The translations under genes and the position numbers were made by a program. Under the pieces are notes generated by a model. It was not told the DNA's origin, ran no database searches, and saw nothing but the letters and a program-made list of their open reading frames with translations. 64,000 nt of DNA from Notamacropus eugenii (lineage: Eukaryota; Chordata; Mammalia; Diprotodontia; Macropodidae): contig NC_092878.1 in NCBI RefSeq assembly GCF_028372415.1, positions 5,173,501 through 5,237,500 on the forward strand. Reading direction: 5' to 3'. Below, in pieces: positions 1 to 11,309 of this stretch. How positions within the stretch are numbered: the stretch's first letter is position 1; the number at the start of each line of letters is the position of its first letter.

Positions 1-249
1 ATCCTGTGTAATTGTGGGCAACAATAAATTTACTTATATGAGAAAATCAAGAACTAAGAGAAGAAAGGACAGCAGAAGAGCATTTGTATGAAGATCAACA
101 GACAAAGAAATGGAAGAGTTATTGTAACTAGGTCTAGACAGAAAAATAGGTGAAAAATGTGGGGAATAGCTCCCAAGCCTGGCAAGAGAGGCATGATATA
201 GAAGTTATGGTAGCTTACAATTATCCAAATATCTGATCTTTTTCTGTTC

Positions 250-482
250 AGTCATTTCATTTATGCCCTACTCTTTGTGATCCCATTTGGGTTTTTTTTT
301 TTTTTTTGGCATAGATATTTGAGTGATTTGCCATTTCCTCCTCCATTTCATTTTACAGATGAGGAACTGAGGTAGACAGGGGAAAGTGACTTGCTCAGGA
401 GATAATAAGTGTGTGGGGCCAGATATGAATTCACAATGACTTCAGACCCAATACTCTATCCACTGCACCACCTAAGTATCCT
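250..482 (-). repeat. tRNA-derived marsupial CORE-SINE, antisense
   Basis: Read in reverse, this has the features of the Mar-1-like SINE seen elsewhere here: a head with 'tggatagagta', a core with 'aaatgagg', and a tail 'gactgaacag'. A 16-bp T-run interrupts the tail region. It is diverged and lies inside the older LINE. Confidence 0.65.
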
Positions 483-1206
483 GCATAGTAGGTAATAATT
501 TCTTAATATGCCTTAATGACAGCTTCATCCTTCAAAAGGTGGAATAACTGAGAGAAACTTTTACCCGTACTTCTCAGTGACAAGTAGTAACTGGTTTCAG
601 GAGTGAAATATGGGAATATATCATCTTAGAATCTGTAAAAGAGAAAAGGAAACTTGGGTATATTCTGACATTTACTTTAGATTTTGAGAGAATAGATTTC
701 AAAGCCTTCAAAAATTAATAGGTATGAACCCATGGACTGATACTCTAAGGGGAAAGTGAGCTCAGGAAGGATGAGAAACTTTTAAGAATGAATATCTGAA
801 GACATAAAGACAAAGAATTCCCATAAGAAAGAAAAGACTAATGCTGATCCCATTGAAACTTATCAGTCATCTTAGATTTTTTAAAAAATGTTCAGAAGAT
901 GGCATAAAGCAAAAGCAAGTAACAGAGGATGAATATAAAAAGTGTCCATGTAGGAACAGTGTCAAGACTGCTAAAACGAAGAATGAGTTGAGATTGGTGA
1001 TTGAAGATAAGATAATAAGAGTTTTTAAAAATTATATTCAGGAAAAGAGAAGGATAAAAAGAGGAAGAAGACTGAAGCTCAGTAGATGAAATGGTAATAG
1101 ACAATAGGAGAAATGTCAAAACTACTGAAATCTTACTTAACTTACATTTTTCTATGCCAGGAAGAATAATCTTTAAAATGGACAGGAATGAAAAAAAAAT
1201 TCTAAT
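483..1206 (+). repeat. L3/CR1 LINE, 5' part of a split copy
   Basis: This AT-rich segment leads directly into the HAL1-like insertion. The sequence resumes at 3885 with recognisable L3/CR1 reverse transcriptase DNA, so I read it as the upstream part of the same old LINE. The 82-codon frame at 841-1089 has no recognisable domain and is treated as LINE debris. Sequence in 1-249 may belong to the same copy. Confidence 0.5.
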
Positions 1207-1221
1207 AAGAAATGTCATATG
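1207..1221 (+). repeat. Target-site duplication, left copy (15 bp)
   Basis: AAGAAATGTCATATG occurs here and again, identically, at 3870-3884. The two copies flank the LINE element exactly and mark it as a complete retrotransposition event. Confidence 0.9.
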
Positions 1222-2094
1222 GGGGGGTGGAGCTAAGATGGCTGAGTAGAAAGACGCATACTCTAGTGCTTCCCCCATGGCCCACAAAATACCTGTAACA
1301 AATGATTCTCAACAAATTCTAGAGCAGCAGAAGCCACAGAACAACAGAGTGAAAGAGGTTCCCAGCCAAAGGTAACCTGGAAGGCCAACAGGAAAGGTCT
1401 ATCTCACAGGATGCTAAGCAGAGCAGAGACCAGCCCTGGCTGTGTGGCACTGGGAGGAACAGGACCTGAACAGACCTCTGGGGCAGAATTCCCAGCAGGG
1501 AGGGTCCCAGATCCCTCAACCCACAAGCAACACAGAAAGCTCCAAAGGTCAGTGTGGGAAGGCTTTCCAAGCTGGGTGAGAGGGGAGTGGGGTTCCTCCA
1601 GCACTGGTGCCAGGCAGTGGCAGAGGTGGTGGCAGGAGCAGCAGTGGGCAGCAGGTGGCTACAGTGGCTGTGGAAGCAGACTGAGTCCATTGTCCAGGTA
1701 GCTCAGCTTAAAGCCTCTGGGGGAAATGAGCTCCTGATTTGAACCTCAGTCTTGAGCATGGTACTGGGGGGAGGAGGAGCATTAGAACTCTCCCCTTGAT
1801 AAAGGATTCAGAAGTCAAGTAACTGGCTGGGAAAATGCCCAAAAAATGAAAAAAAAAATAAGACTATAGAAGGTTGCTTTCTTGGTGAACAGGTGTCTCC
1901 TTCCATCCTTTCAGATGAGGAAGAACAAGGCATATTGTCATAGGAAGTCAAGGCTTCTGTCTCCAGTACCTCCAAAATGAATATGAAATGGGTTCAGGCC
2001 ATAGAAGAGCTTGAAAAGTGAGTCAGCAGCTTGCTAAAGGAGAACCAAAAAAAAATCCTGAGGAAAATAACACCTTTGAAAATAGGCTAACTCA

Positions 2095-2850
2095 AATGGA
2101 AAAAGAGGTCCAAAAAAACCAATAAGGAGAAGGAGACTTTAAAAAGCAGAATTAGCGAAATGGAAAAGAAGGTTCAAAAGCTCACTGAACAAAATAGTTC
2201 TTTAAAAGAGAGAGTGGAGTTCAGGGAAGCTAATGACCATGAGATAAGCCAAGAAATTACAAAACAAAACCAAAAGATTGAAAAAATAGAAGATAATGTG
2301 AAACATCTCATTGGAAAAACAACTGACCTGGAAAATAGATCCAGGAGAGACAATTTAAAAATTATAGGCCTACATGAAAGTCCTGATTAAAAAAAGAGCC
2401 TAGACATTATCTTTCATGAAATTATCAAGGAAAACTGCCCTGATATTCTAGAACCAGAGGGCAAAATAAATATTGAAAGAATCCACCAATCACCTCCTGA
2501 AAGAGACTCAAAAAGAAATACCCCTAAAAATATTGTTGCCAGATTCCAGAATTTCTAGGTCAAGGAGAAAATATTGCAAGCAGCTAGAAAGAAACAATTC
2601 AAGTACTGTGGAAATACAATTAGGGTAACACAGGAACTGGCAGCTTCTACATTAAGGGATTGAAGGGCTTGAAATAAAATATTCCAGAAGTCAAAGGAAC
2701 TAGGATTAAAACCAAGAATCACCTACCCAGAAAAACTGAGTATAATACTTAAAGGGAATAGTCATTCAATGATATAGAGGACTTTCAAGTATTCATGATG
2801 AAAAGACCAGAACTGAATAGAAAACTTGACTTTCAAACAAAAGAATCAAG
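2095..2850 (+). pseudogene. Decayed L1/HAL1 ORF1p
   Basis: This reads from about MEKEVQKTNKEKETLKSRIS through the coiled coil, the RRM-like domain and the C-terminal domain to FQTKESREA. At least four in-frame stops interrupt it, so no full ORF1p RNA-binding protein can be made. The longest intact stretch is 2160-2390 (76 codons). In L1, ORF1p is a trimeric RNA chaperone that coats the element RNA. Confidence 0.85.
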
Positions 2851-2987
2851 AGAAGCATGAAAAGGTAAACAGGTAAGAGAAATTATAAAGGACTTTCTGA
2901 AGTTGAACTGTTTACATTCCTGAATGGAAAGATAATACTTGTAACTCTTGAAACTTTTCTCAATATTTGGGTAGGTGGAGGGATTAT

Positions 2988-2997
2988 ACACACACAA

Positions 2998-3024
<27 letters not shown>
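2988..3024. repeat. (CA)n microsatellite inside the HAL1-like element
   Basis: About 37 bp of nearly pure CA, broken once by CAAACA, lies just after the ORF1 remnant in the 3' UTR. Confidence 0.9.
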
Positions 3025-3029
<5 letters not shown>

Positions 3030-3869
3030 AAGGTTGAGTTGAATCAGAAGAGATGATATTCTTAAAAAATTAAATTAAATTAAGGAGTGAGAGGGGAAAA
3101 TATTGGGAGGAAAAAGGGAGAAATGGAATGGGGCAGACTATCACTCATAAAAGAGATAAGAAAAATCTTGTTCAATGGAGGAGAAAAGGGAGGAGATAAG
3201 AGGGGAAAAGTGAAGCTTACTCTCTTCATATATGGCTTAAGGAGGGAATAACATGCTTACTAAATTTGGTATGAAAATCTATCTTACACTACAGAAAAAT
3301 AAGGGAGAAGGGGACAAGTGGGTTGAGGGGGTAGATAGAAGGGAGGGCAAATGGGAGAAGGGAGTAACTAGAAGTAAACACTTTTGGGAAGGGGCAAGGT
3401 CAAATGAGAGAATAGACAAAAAAGGGGGGGACAGGGTAGGTTGGAGGGCAATATAGTTAGTCTTATGCAACATGACTATTATGGAAGTCTTTTGCAAAAT
3501 GACTCATATATAGCCTGTATTGAATTGCTTGCCTTCTCAGTGGGGATTGGTAGGGAGGGAAGGAGGAAGAGAAGTTAGAATTCAAAATATTGGAAACAAA
3601 TGTTGAGAATTGCTATTGCATATAACTGGGAAACAAGAAATACAGGTAATAGGATATAGAAATTTGTCTTGCCCTAAAAGAAAAGAGAGAAGATGGGGAT
3701 AAGGGAAGGGAGGGGTATGATAGAAGGGAGGGTACATTGATGGAAGGGGTAATCAGAATGCAAGGTTTTATGGGGTGGGAGGAGGGGAGAGATGACAACA
3801 AAAATTGGAACTCAAGATTTTGTGGAAATGAATGTTGAAATCTAAAAATAAATAAATTAATTATAAAAA

Positions 3870-3884
3870 AAGAAATGTCATATG
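3870..3884 (+). repeat. Target-site duplication, right copy (15 bp)
   Basis: Identical to 1207-1221. It directly follows the A-rich end of the HAL1-like element. Confidence 0.9.
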
Positions 3885-4442
3885 AAGATAAGTAGGGAGA
3901 TAATAAGCCAGTATTTAGCTATCCTCGATGAGGTTAAGTTATGCAGACCAGACCAGATGAACTATATTCTGGGGTAATCAAGTTGCTAATTATAATTAAA
4001 ATTTACCTAGTATTTCAATGTTTGCAAAGCACTTTAAATATTAGGGTATTAAAAAATTTGACATATTTGATTTCTAAGCCATTTTCAATCATCTTTGAAA
4101 GACCATGAAGACAGTCTCTGAAGTCCTAGAAAAGGATTGATCTTGTTCTGATCTACCAAAAAAAAATAGGAAAAGGGTAAAGTCTAGTGAGCTTGACTTC
4201 AATTCCTGTCAAAATTCTGGAGTGGACTATTAAAGAGAGAGGGAACACCTAAAAAGGAAGCAGTGATTGCAATGAGCCAGAGTAGCTTCATCAAGAACAG
4301 GTCATGCCAGGCTAACCTCGTTGTCTTTTCTGACATGCTTTCTGAGTGGATTGATCAGAGGAATGCTGTGGAGTCATTCAGCAAAGTATTAGGGGGTTGA
4401 GGGTAGAGAAGGGAACAAGTATTTATTAAGGGCCTACCCTGT
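3885..4442 (+). repeat. L3/CR1 LINE, reverse transcriptase region, continued
   Basis: The DNA resembles the CR1/L3 RT region, including 'gagcttgacttcaattcctg', 'ggaagcagtgattgcaatga' and 'tcatcaagaacaggtcatgc'. In intact elements this codes for the segment leading to the FDKV motif. It is full of indels and stops. It is the continuation of the LINE that the HAL1-like element split. Confidence 0.75.
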
Positions 4443-4448
4443 GCCAGG

Positions 4449-4727
4449 CAGGGGAGCTAGATGGCTCAGTGGATAGAGTGCTGGGCCTAGAGTCAAGAAG
4501 ATGCATTTTCTTGAGTTCAAATTTGGACTAAAATACTTACTAGCTGTATGACCCTAGGCAAGTCACTTAACTCTGTTTGCCTCAGTTTCCTTATCTGCAA
4601 AGTGAGCTGGAGAAAAAAATGGCAAACTCCTCTAGTATCTTTGCCAAGAAAACCCCATGGACAGCATTGCTATGTTATGGTCCATTGGGCCACAAAGAGT
4701 TGGACGCAGCTGAACAACAACAACAGA
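4449..4727 (+). mobile_element. tRNA-derived CORE-SINE (Mar-1/WSINE-like), nearly full length
   Basis: The head 'ggagctagatggctcagtgg' and 'gagtcaagaagatgcatttt' carry box A/B-like tRNA sequence, followed by 'gtgagctggagaaaaaaatg' and the body 'tatctttgccaagaaaaccc'. The tail ends in repeated AACAAC units, typical of SINEs mobilised by RTE/Bov-B-type LINEs. It is inserted in the L3/CR1 copy. Confidence 0.8.
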
Positions 4728-4734
4728 TAGCCGT

Positions 4735-5110
4735 TTATCTTAAAAATCTGAGTTTAAGACTTCAGACTCAATACAAGTCAATAATGTCGTATGTGATGCT
4801 ATTGTATAGTGTCATAGCTGCATTAGGAGGATAGTTCTCAAACTAGAGAGGTGAAAATCCTTCTGTACTCTGACCTACTTATATCACATTTAGAGTATTA
4901 TGTTCACTTGTAGGTATTATATATTTGGAGGGATATTTATAACCTGGAAAGGATCCAGAGGAGGGTGACCAAGATCATGAAGAGCCTCTACATCTAACAA
5001 AATATAGACCCTTTGGAGGAAGAAGAGATTTTTAGCCTAGAGAAGAATTAGGGAGTTGGGTGTCTGGGTAACTGAAGAACTTTTTGTCTGTATGATAACA
5101 TATAGTTCTG
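4735..5110 (+). repeat. L3/CR1 LINE, 3' part
   Basis: Contains 'tagagtattatgttcact', 'ggatccagaggagggtgacc' and 'aagatcatgaagagcctcta', hallmarks of the L3/CR1 3' region that codes for the end of the RT protein. It is the end of the copy that begins before 1207. Confidence 0.75.
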
Positions 5111-5804
5111 TAGACAGTCTCTTGTCCTCCTTTTATTATGCTATAGTCCTCATTTTATGGGTGTTGCAGGTTGGTTGTTGTCCTTCGTTCTTGAAGAGGA
5201 CCAAAGCAGTCATAAAGAGAGTATAAAGAAGTGTTTATATATTATAAGGTATGAAAATATTGTTCAAACAAATTTTATGGCATTATAGAGTAGGTAGCCA
5301 TGTGGTGGAAGGATTGTCCACATCTCAAGTAGCCTTTAAAATGCAAGATTCTCTAAGGAAGCAGGAGACAACTCAGAGAAATGTGCACTCTTGGCAGTTG
5401 AAAAGAAAGCCAGGTATGGAACTCAGATAGGGTTAGGCTGGTAAATGTTTAACAAGTGACTCTGAGGGGGGAGGGGAAAACACAACTGTATGAACCAACA
5501 CACTTTTAAATTTAATCTGAATCACTAACATTTTCTTTATTACTTTTTTCTTGTCTGCAGTCTAGACTGTTGAGTCTAGACAATCAACAAAAAAATAAAT
5601 CAAGCTCTAATTTGCAGTGTTTTCTGATTTCAGAGAGTTTGAGCAGAGTCCAGTACACCGTTGAATATCAATCTTGAGAGAGAAATGCTCATCCTCTTAG
5701 GAGGGTTTTTCCTCTCTTTCTCCATGCCTCCACCCCCCCCCCCCCCACCCCCCGCAACCCCACCATTTCCAATAACCTTGCAGAGTAGGAGATAACATAC
5801 TCTG
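5111..5804. other. Gene-free stretch with a SINE-like fragment and a poly-C run
   Basis: A fragment of the 'tgtccttcgttctcgaagag' family lies at 5171-5220. A C-run of about 27 bases with one interruption lies at 5731-5757. Nothing else is recognised. Confidence 0.6.
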
Positions 5805-6080
5805 AAAGCAGTAAGCATACCAGGGGATCCAGTGGATACAGTGGGAGACCTTGGCCTTTTAAAGCTAAAATCTTTCTGAGTTCTCACTTTGGGACAATGC
5901 CCATTTCAGCAATTAAAGGACAGGTAAGAAATGGGCCAAGGAATGACCCCTTTTACCTAACAAAACAAAATCAGTCTGAGAGAGGAAGACCCTCAGAGTT
6001 TCTGGCCAAAACAGAGACAATTACTATTTACATTTGCTGTGAGCCTTCAGGGCCCAAACAATAATCGTTAAGTAAACTTG
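5805..6080 (+). repeat. 3' part of the 'gtccttcgttctc' marsupial retroelement family
   Basis: It shares 'gcagtgggagaccttggcc', 'ggaagaccctcaggg' and 'ttgctatttacattcactctg'-type sequence with the copy at 15795-16215, which shows that the family unit is about 420 bp. I do not know its formal name; an RTE-associated SINE is likely. Confidence 0.6.
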
Positions 6081-6259
6081 GGCTAGGACTTATTGTTGGC
6101 TAGTCAGTGAGAGCCTGATCTATATTGGGTTTAAGGCATGGTCACTAAGAAAGAAATCTAGATGGTAAACTCCAAGATACCTTGCTAGGTTCAGCCATTA
6201 AAATTTATCTTCCTTTGAACAGAGCACAGACAGGTAAGGGTATGATGCTCTATGTGGAC

Positions 6260-6410
6260 CAAGGGAGAAGAAGGGAAGGGAAAAGAAAGGGAGGGGAGGG
6301 AGGGAGAAAAGAAGGGATGGAGAGAGGGAGAGAGAGAAGGAAAGAAAGAAAGGAAGGAAAGATGGAAGGAAGAAAGAAAGAAAAAAAGAAAGAAAGAAAG
6401 AGAAAGCAGC
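6260..6410. repeat. Purine-rich GGAA/GAAAG simple repeat
   Basis: About 150 bp of almost pure A/G in GGGA, GGAA and GAAAG units. Open frames on both strands here are repeat artefacts. Confidence 0.9.
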
Positions 6411-6469
6411 TCTGCTGACCAACTAGAACTGGCCAGTTGGGTCCCCAGTGGGGCATAGCACTCTCAGAC

Positions 6470-6665
6470 TATTGTTTGTCCTTCGTTCTCAAATAGGACC
6501 ATGACATCAGGAAGACGATGCCATGACTTGCAAGTGAGCTGGATTTAAGTGAGGGAGGGCTGTGCAAAGTCACTAGCCTCACTTTTTCCTCCAGAGCCAT
6601 CTGGGTCCAATGGCAGATCACTGGATCAGGATGACTGGAGATGGTCCCCAGTCTGGCAATAGATC
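6470..6665 (+). repeat. 'gtccttcgttctc' marsupial retroelement family, 5' part
   Basis: Begins 'tttgtccttcgttctcaaat' and continues 'ccatgacttgcaagtgagct', 'gggctgtgcaaagtcacta' and 'ctggagatggtccc'. Other copies lie at 7600, 15795, 19425, 28190, 51225 and 61262. Confidence 0.7.
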
Positions 6666-7019
6666 AAAGATAGAAGAGGGCAGAGATGGGAAAACTTGCT
6701 AGGAAATGATTGCAAAAGTTTAACTTCTTCTGTAATTCTCTCTTTTTTTGCATGTTGAAATGTTCGTATTTGTTGATGTCTGTTGTTGAAGTCACAGTAA
6801 GAAATTGTGAACTCTTTTAGATACAGTTTGTTTTAAAGAAATGTCTAGTACGTGTATGTCATTTAACCAGGTATTAACAAAATTGCTCTGCTTGCGCTCT
6901 TCTGTACTTCTTTTTTTGCTGTGTTTTGTGCATTTAAAAATGCTTCATTCATATCTTTTTTCATATCTCTCACTACCCACTAATATAACTCCCTCCACAG
7001 AAATCTTTCCTTGTAGCAA

Positions 7020-7100
7020 ATACACACGCATACACATATATACATATGTGGAGAGAGAGACGTATAAATATAACACACATATATTTATGTATGTATAGTC
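7020..7100. repeat. TA/CA/GA-rich simple sequence
   Basis: Short runs such as 'acacatatatacatatgtgg' and GAGAGAGA occur together. It has no coding features. Confidence 0.6.
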
Positions 7101-7359
7101 AAAGTCACAAATATAAGAGAAATGTAAATTAATACAACTCCAAGGTTCTGCCTCACACCCATAAGACTGGGAAAGAAGAAAAGGGGGAAATACCTACCCT
7201 GTTGTTCAAGTTTTTTCTCATATTATCGTAACCTTTCTCACATTCTGTAGTCTATCAATACTGACTTAATTTCTGCCCTCAAAATGTGCCGTGAAACTTC
7301 ATACCTTTCTGCTTTTCCTTGCGTTTCCCTTTCCCTCTCTATCTATTGACATCTTGCCA

Positions 7360-7490
7360 ATTTTTATCCCCTTAGAATCTAAGATAACTGCAGTAGGAAT
7401 TTTTCATTTATTGTATTCGTATCCTCAGGATCTAGCATAGTACCTTACACATTGTAAGTGCTTGGTAAATACTTACTGATTGCTTGAAAT
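7360..7490 (+). repeat. L2-type LINE 3' end
   Basis: Carries the ending 'agtgcttggtaaatactt' plus 'actgattgcttga', the degenerate form of the common L2/MIR terminal block. A T-run follows. Confidence 0.6.
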
Positions 7491-7597
7491 AAATACCCCC
7501 TTTTTTTTTTAAGGCTTCCTTTATTTCCTCCCTTTTCTTACCTGGACTTAATCACTGAATGGGCACTGTCTCCATCAAACTGAGACTGTTAAAGACC

Positions 7598-7815
7598 TTA
7601 ACTTAAAAAGGCCAAGGTCTCCCATTGCTTCCTGGGCCATCTCCAACCATCCTGATCTATATCTGGCCACTGGATCCAGATGGCTCCAGAGGAGAGACTA
7701 AGGCTGGTGACTTTGCACAGGTCTGCCTCACTTCAATCCAATTCACTTGCAGGTCATGGCATCACCTCCCTGATGTCATGGTCCTCTTGGAGGACAAAGG
7801 ACAAACACCAAGAAC
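7598..7815 (-). repeat. 'gtccttcgttctc' marsupial retroelement family, antisense
   Basis: Reverse-complement copy: 'gccaaggtctcccattgctt', 'aggctggtgactttgcacag', 'ttgcaggtcatggcatcacc' and a terminal 'aggacaaaggacaa'. The two overlapping open frames here come from this repeat. Confidence 0.75.
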
Positions 7816-7859
7816 CTTTATTTCCCTTGCTGTCCATGCCCTTTCCATTTAGACCCCTT

Positions 7860-8030
7860 ATCATCCCTTGTCATACACTTCTCTGATGTATTTCTTAGGC
7901 ATTGTTCTCTCTCTAACTTTATCTCTCTATGCTAGACTGTAAGTTCTATAAAGGCAGGGCCTTTATCTTATCTAAACTTTGCATTCCCCTCAGTGAATTC
8001 CTAAATTAAGTCCTCACCCGAAAGCTTTTC
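7860..8030 (+). repeat. L2-type LINE 3' region
   Basis: 'gactgtaagttctataaagg', 'cagggcctttatcttatcta' and 'gcattcccctcagtgaattc' match the common L2 3' pattern (ctgtaagctccttgagggcagg). It is diverged. Confidence 0.5.
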
Positions 8031-10430
8031 CCACCTATCTGCTTAAAAATATTGCATTTGCTGAAGATCTAAATGGAGCTCATTATTCTGAGGTTCTATC
8101 CAATAGCAAAATTTTCATTTTCAAACAGCCAAAAAAAGAATTTTGGCGGAGGGAGGGAGTATTTTTCTTTAATAAGAAATGTCCTTAAAGAGAAAAAAAA
8201 AACTATATTCTGAACCCTGTCATGTTAAAAAGAAATGAAGTGACATAAAAAGGAAGACAGCAAATAACAATGCCATGGCATAGAAAGTTTGTAAAAGTCT
8301 GGTTGTTGTCATGGGCCTTATTGGTATCAGTAAAGAAAATACAGCCAACACGTTCAATTTCTTCTTAAGGGTTATTTCAGGCCTGGAATATCTGACTAAC
8401 AGCCTCAGTTTTCCATTTCATTTGATCTATGAGAAGGGAAGCGTGAGAGGGCAACACTCATTTTGACTTTTTTTTAGGAGAATTTCCTGATGAAATGTTT
8501 TCAGATTGGTCCCTCAAGACTACTGAAAAGCAATTTATGACGAACTCATTCACATTAAAACAAGTTGATATGAATCACAACAGATAAGAGTTCCTGAAAG
8601 CCAATAGAAAGTCTCAAAATCACCTGTCAACTTTTAATGAAAGACATTTCTAGTTATTAAATCTTTGGTATAAATGGGAAAGGAAAATTCCAGAGTTCTG
8701 CACATATGGCCTAAATGAAAGGGCTTTTAAATTTTACTCATACTGGAGAAATGGAAAATACCCAGAGCTCTTAGAAACTGACAGATAGAACATAAATCTT
8801 CTGAGAGCAGTGATTTTCAGAATAACTCACGAGTATACAAAACAATAAAAATCAGTCCATTTAAGTTGAGGGTTCTAAATATATATAGATATACATGTAT
8901 AAAACTGTATTTCAGTATAATTAGTCTCCTTTGTAATCCCATCTGTTTATTATATGCATTTATAATAATTATTCTGAATAATAATTTTTATTTATAATAA
9001 TTATTCTGTAATAATTATTACAAGGTCAAAGGAGTCCATGAGACAAAAAAAAGCTAAGAACCACTGAAACTAGAGATATGTTTAATGACTTAAAATAAAA
9101 CAAAAACTTAAATTTAAAGAGAATATAAACTGAGGAGGGGAGAAATATTCTAAAGCATTTATAGGCTATGCTAAGTTACTCATATGAATAAGATGACCAT
9201 TTTTGTAGTATTTATTAGCAGGAGCTTTCATTCATTACCTTTAAAATTAAGATTGAAAAACTTCTTTTTAAAAGTTGTTTTAATTATGATGTCTTCACAT
9301 ACCAATGAAGAGTAAAGTTCCATGTAATCCATATTCTCAGGAATACATGCCTATGAATGTATACATATATATGTGCATGTATTTTATATATATATATACA
9401 CATATATATCTTATATACTATATATATGTATATATTCTAGCATTAATAGATTTGATTGATCATCAGTGCAAAAACAGTTGTTCCCCAAAGGCAGCAAATA
9501 TAATTCTCATTCAGTGGAACTTGGGCATTTTGATGAGTCACAGGATTGGGCCCCAGTGGCCCAATGGTAGTCAGGGTCGCATAATTTCATTCAGTTGCTA
9601 AATAGTTAGCAACTATTATTTCAAAAATTGAAGCACCAAATAGAAAAACAAATTGTATTTTCCTGGTGAGTAACGTATCATAATCATTCAGTAGGTATTT
9701 TAAGACTGCTGTTTTCAGTGCTTGAAAGAAGCACAGTTACAGAAGAAAGCTTCCAAACAAAGAGGATCACCTTTATATATAGCATTTTTTATGCACAGGT
9801 ATGTTTTGGATAGTAGTTTTCTGCTGGAAAAGAACTTATTAGCAAGGTTGTATTTTTCATTTGATATTCATAAATTGATAGAATTCACTGTTTCATCTGC
9901 ATCACCAAAAATCCAAAGCATCAGGGATCACATACCTAGTTTTTTTTTTTAAAATAAGAAATTACTTTAATCAACAGGTTTTTCTCCCTAGTTATCTGTA
10001 AGTGACTTTCAAATATTATTCTAAAGTCAATAAAATTAGAATAGAATCTTATTTTTGTGGTTGTAGAGGAGTTTGACATTTTGAATGAAAGATGCAATTT
10101 TACCATGCAAATGAGAGACCAGACACTGCATCATTTCACATAAGGAGACATACCCATTAACCCATACTCCAACACCACCACCACACCAAATGCAAAGATT
10201 ATTAAATCCTATAGAAGGTACAGAGGTGAAGCTATACTCTAGTCAGCTTTACACAGAGCTCATTTATCAGTTATGAGGTATGAGTACGCTAGAATCAAAG
10301 GAAAACCTGAAAGTACAAACCCAGATGTCTTCATCTTGATGTAGTGTAAAAGTTTCAGGACTTCCCAGAGACTTAAAAGCTCAAGATCTGGTAGGATCCA
10401 CTCAATAACAGTCCTCAAACTAGATCCCCA
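8031..10430. other. AT-rich intergenic DNA without a supported gene
   Basis: No coding exon is recognised. It holds a palindrome-like AT tract (8960-9020, TAATAATTATT units) and a (TA)n microsatellite at 9385-9432. The 98- and 76-codon frames at 9305 and 9722 lie in this AT-rich DNA and show no domain. Confidence 0.6.
9360..9435. repeat. (TA)n/(TATG)n microsatellite
   Basis: Alternating TATATA with interspersed CATG/CACA units. Confidence 0.85.
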
Positions 10431-10587
10431 GAGTTCCCTTTTGAGAGAGTCTGGAGGTGGTCCCTATAGAGCTCTCACCCTCATTCTTTTCAAGGCAGTA
10501 GAAAACTTGGAAATTCTCAAGGTATCTTATGGACAGAAACCCAGACTTTCATTTATCATTCTGTCTTGCTTGTCCTTAGTGCTCCCC

Positions 10588-10607
10588 CCCCTTTCTCTCT
10601 CTGTCTC

Positions 10608-10640
<33 letters not shown>

Positions 10641-10711
10641 GTGTCTCTCTCCCTCTTTCTCTCTCTCTCTCTGTCTCTGTCTCTTTGTCTGTCTGTCTGT
10701 CTGTCTCTGTG

Positions 10712-10766
<55 letters not shown>

Positions 10767-10777
10767 GTCTCTGTCTC

Positions 10778-10812
<35 letters not shown>

Positions 10813-10882
10813 GTGTCTCCCTCCCTCTTTCTCCCTCTCTCTCTCTGTCTCTCTGTCTCTCTCCCTTTCTCCCTCTCTCTCA
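10588..10882. repeat. (CT)n/(GTCT)n pyrimidine microsatellite, about 295 bp
   Basis: A long pyrimidine tract of CTCTCT blocks alternates with GTCTGTCTGTCT blocks. It is open in all three forward frames (Leu/Ser/Cys/Val proteins) and is not coding. Confidence 0.95.
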
Positions 10883-10978
10883 GATTAAACTGAAGAAGCC
10901 TGGAAACTTCCTACAAAACATTACGTGAGAAGCATCAGCAAGCTGACTGCACACACAAACATACACCACGCCACACAC

Positions 10979-10979
<1 letters not shown>

Positions 10980-11011
<32 letters not shown>
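10980..11011. repeat. (CAG)10 trinucleotide repeat
   Basis: Ten CAG units plus CA. On the opposite strand one frame reads as a run of alanines. No gene is seen around it. Confidence 0.95.
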
Positions 11012-11014
<3 letters not shown>

Positions 11015-11309
11015 TTAGGGCTCTTTCCCCTAAAATCTGGATTCCCTGGACTTGCAGACCTGTTTGCTTCAGAAAAGTAAGATCCTAAGGATATGGAGCT
11101 AGACCCATGCCCCTCCTGTCTGTTCATGCAGGGGGTGAGGAGAAAGTTACTTCACAGGCAGCAATGTCTCACCTTCCATGCTTGTTGCCATGGAGATGAA
11201 ATCCAGCGAGTTGACTAAAGTGTTTGCAGGTTTCTCTGTATTAGATGATCTGTATCAGGAGCAATGCATAAGGCTTATCCTATGTACCTGCGTGGAATCT
11301 TCCCTGGCC

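Larger units (their letters stand above)
1222..3869 (+). mobile_element. HAL1-like (half-L1) retrotransposon, full length, decayed
   Basis: The 2.65-kb element starts with an L1-type 5' UTR (G-run then a YY1-like AAGATGGC at 1235-1242) and carries a decayed ORF1. It then passes straight to a purine-rich L1-type 3' UTR with an A/T-rich tail; no ORF2 is present. ORF1 motifs include the coiled coil (EMEKKVQKLTEQNSSLKERV), the RRM segment ENRSRRDNLKIIGLHESPD and the C-terminal AARKKQFKYCGNTIRVTQEL, with PRITYPEKL. Stop codons break it after SPD (about 2388), after ARFQNF and after TLRD. An identical 15-bp duplication flanks it. ORF1 without ORF2 defines HAL1 elements, but an internally deleted L1 is the alternative. 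Confidence 0.85.

Noticed and set aside
841..1089. 82-codon Lys/Arg-rich frame
   Set aside because: No recognised domain; lies in LINE-derived sequence beside a target site.
10441..10928. Ser/Leu/Cys-rich frames of 67-150 codons
   Set aside because: Translation of a CT/GTCT microsatellite.
10921..11127. 68-codon frame with a ten-alanine run
   Set aside because: Produced by the (CAG)10 repeat; no homology or context.
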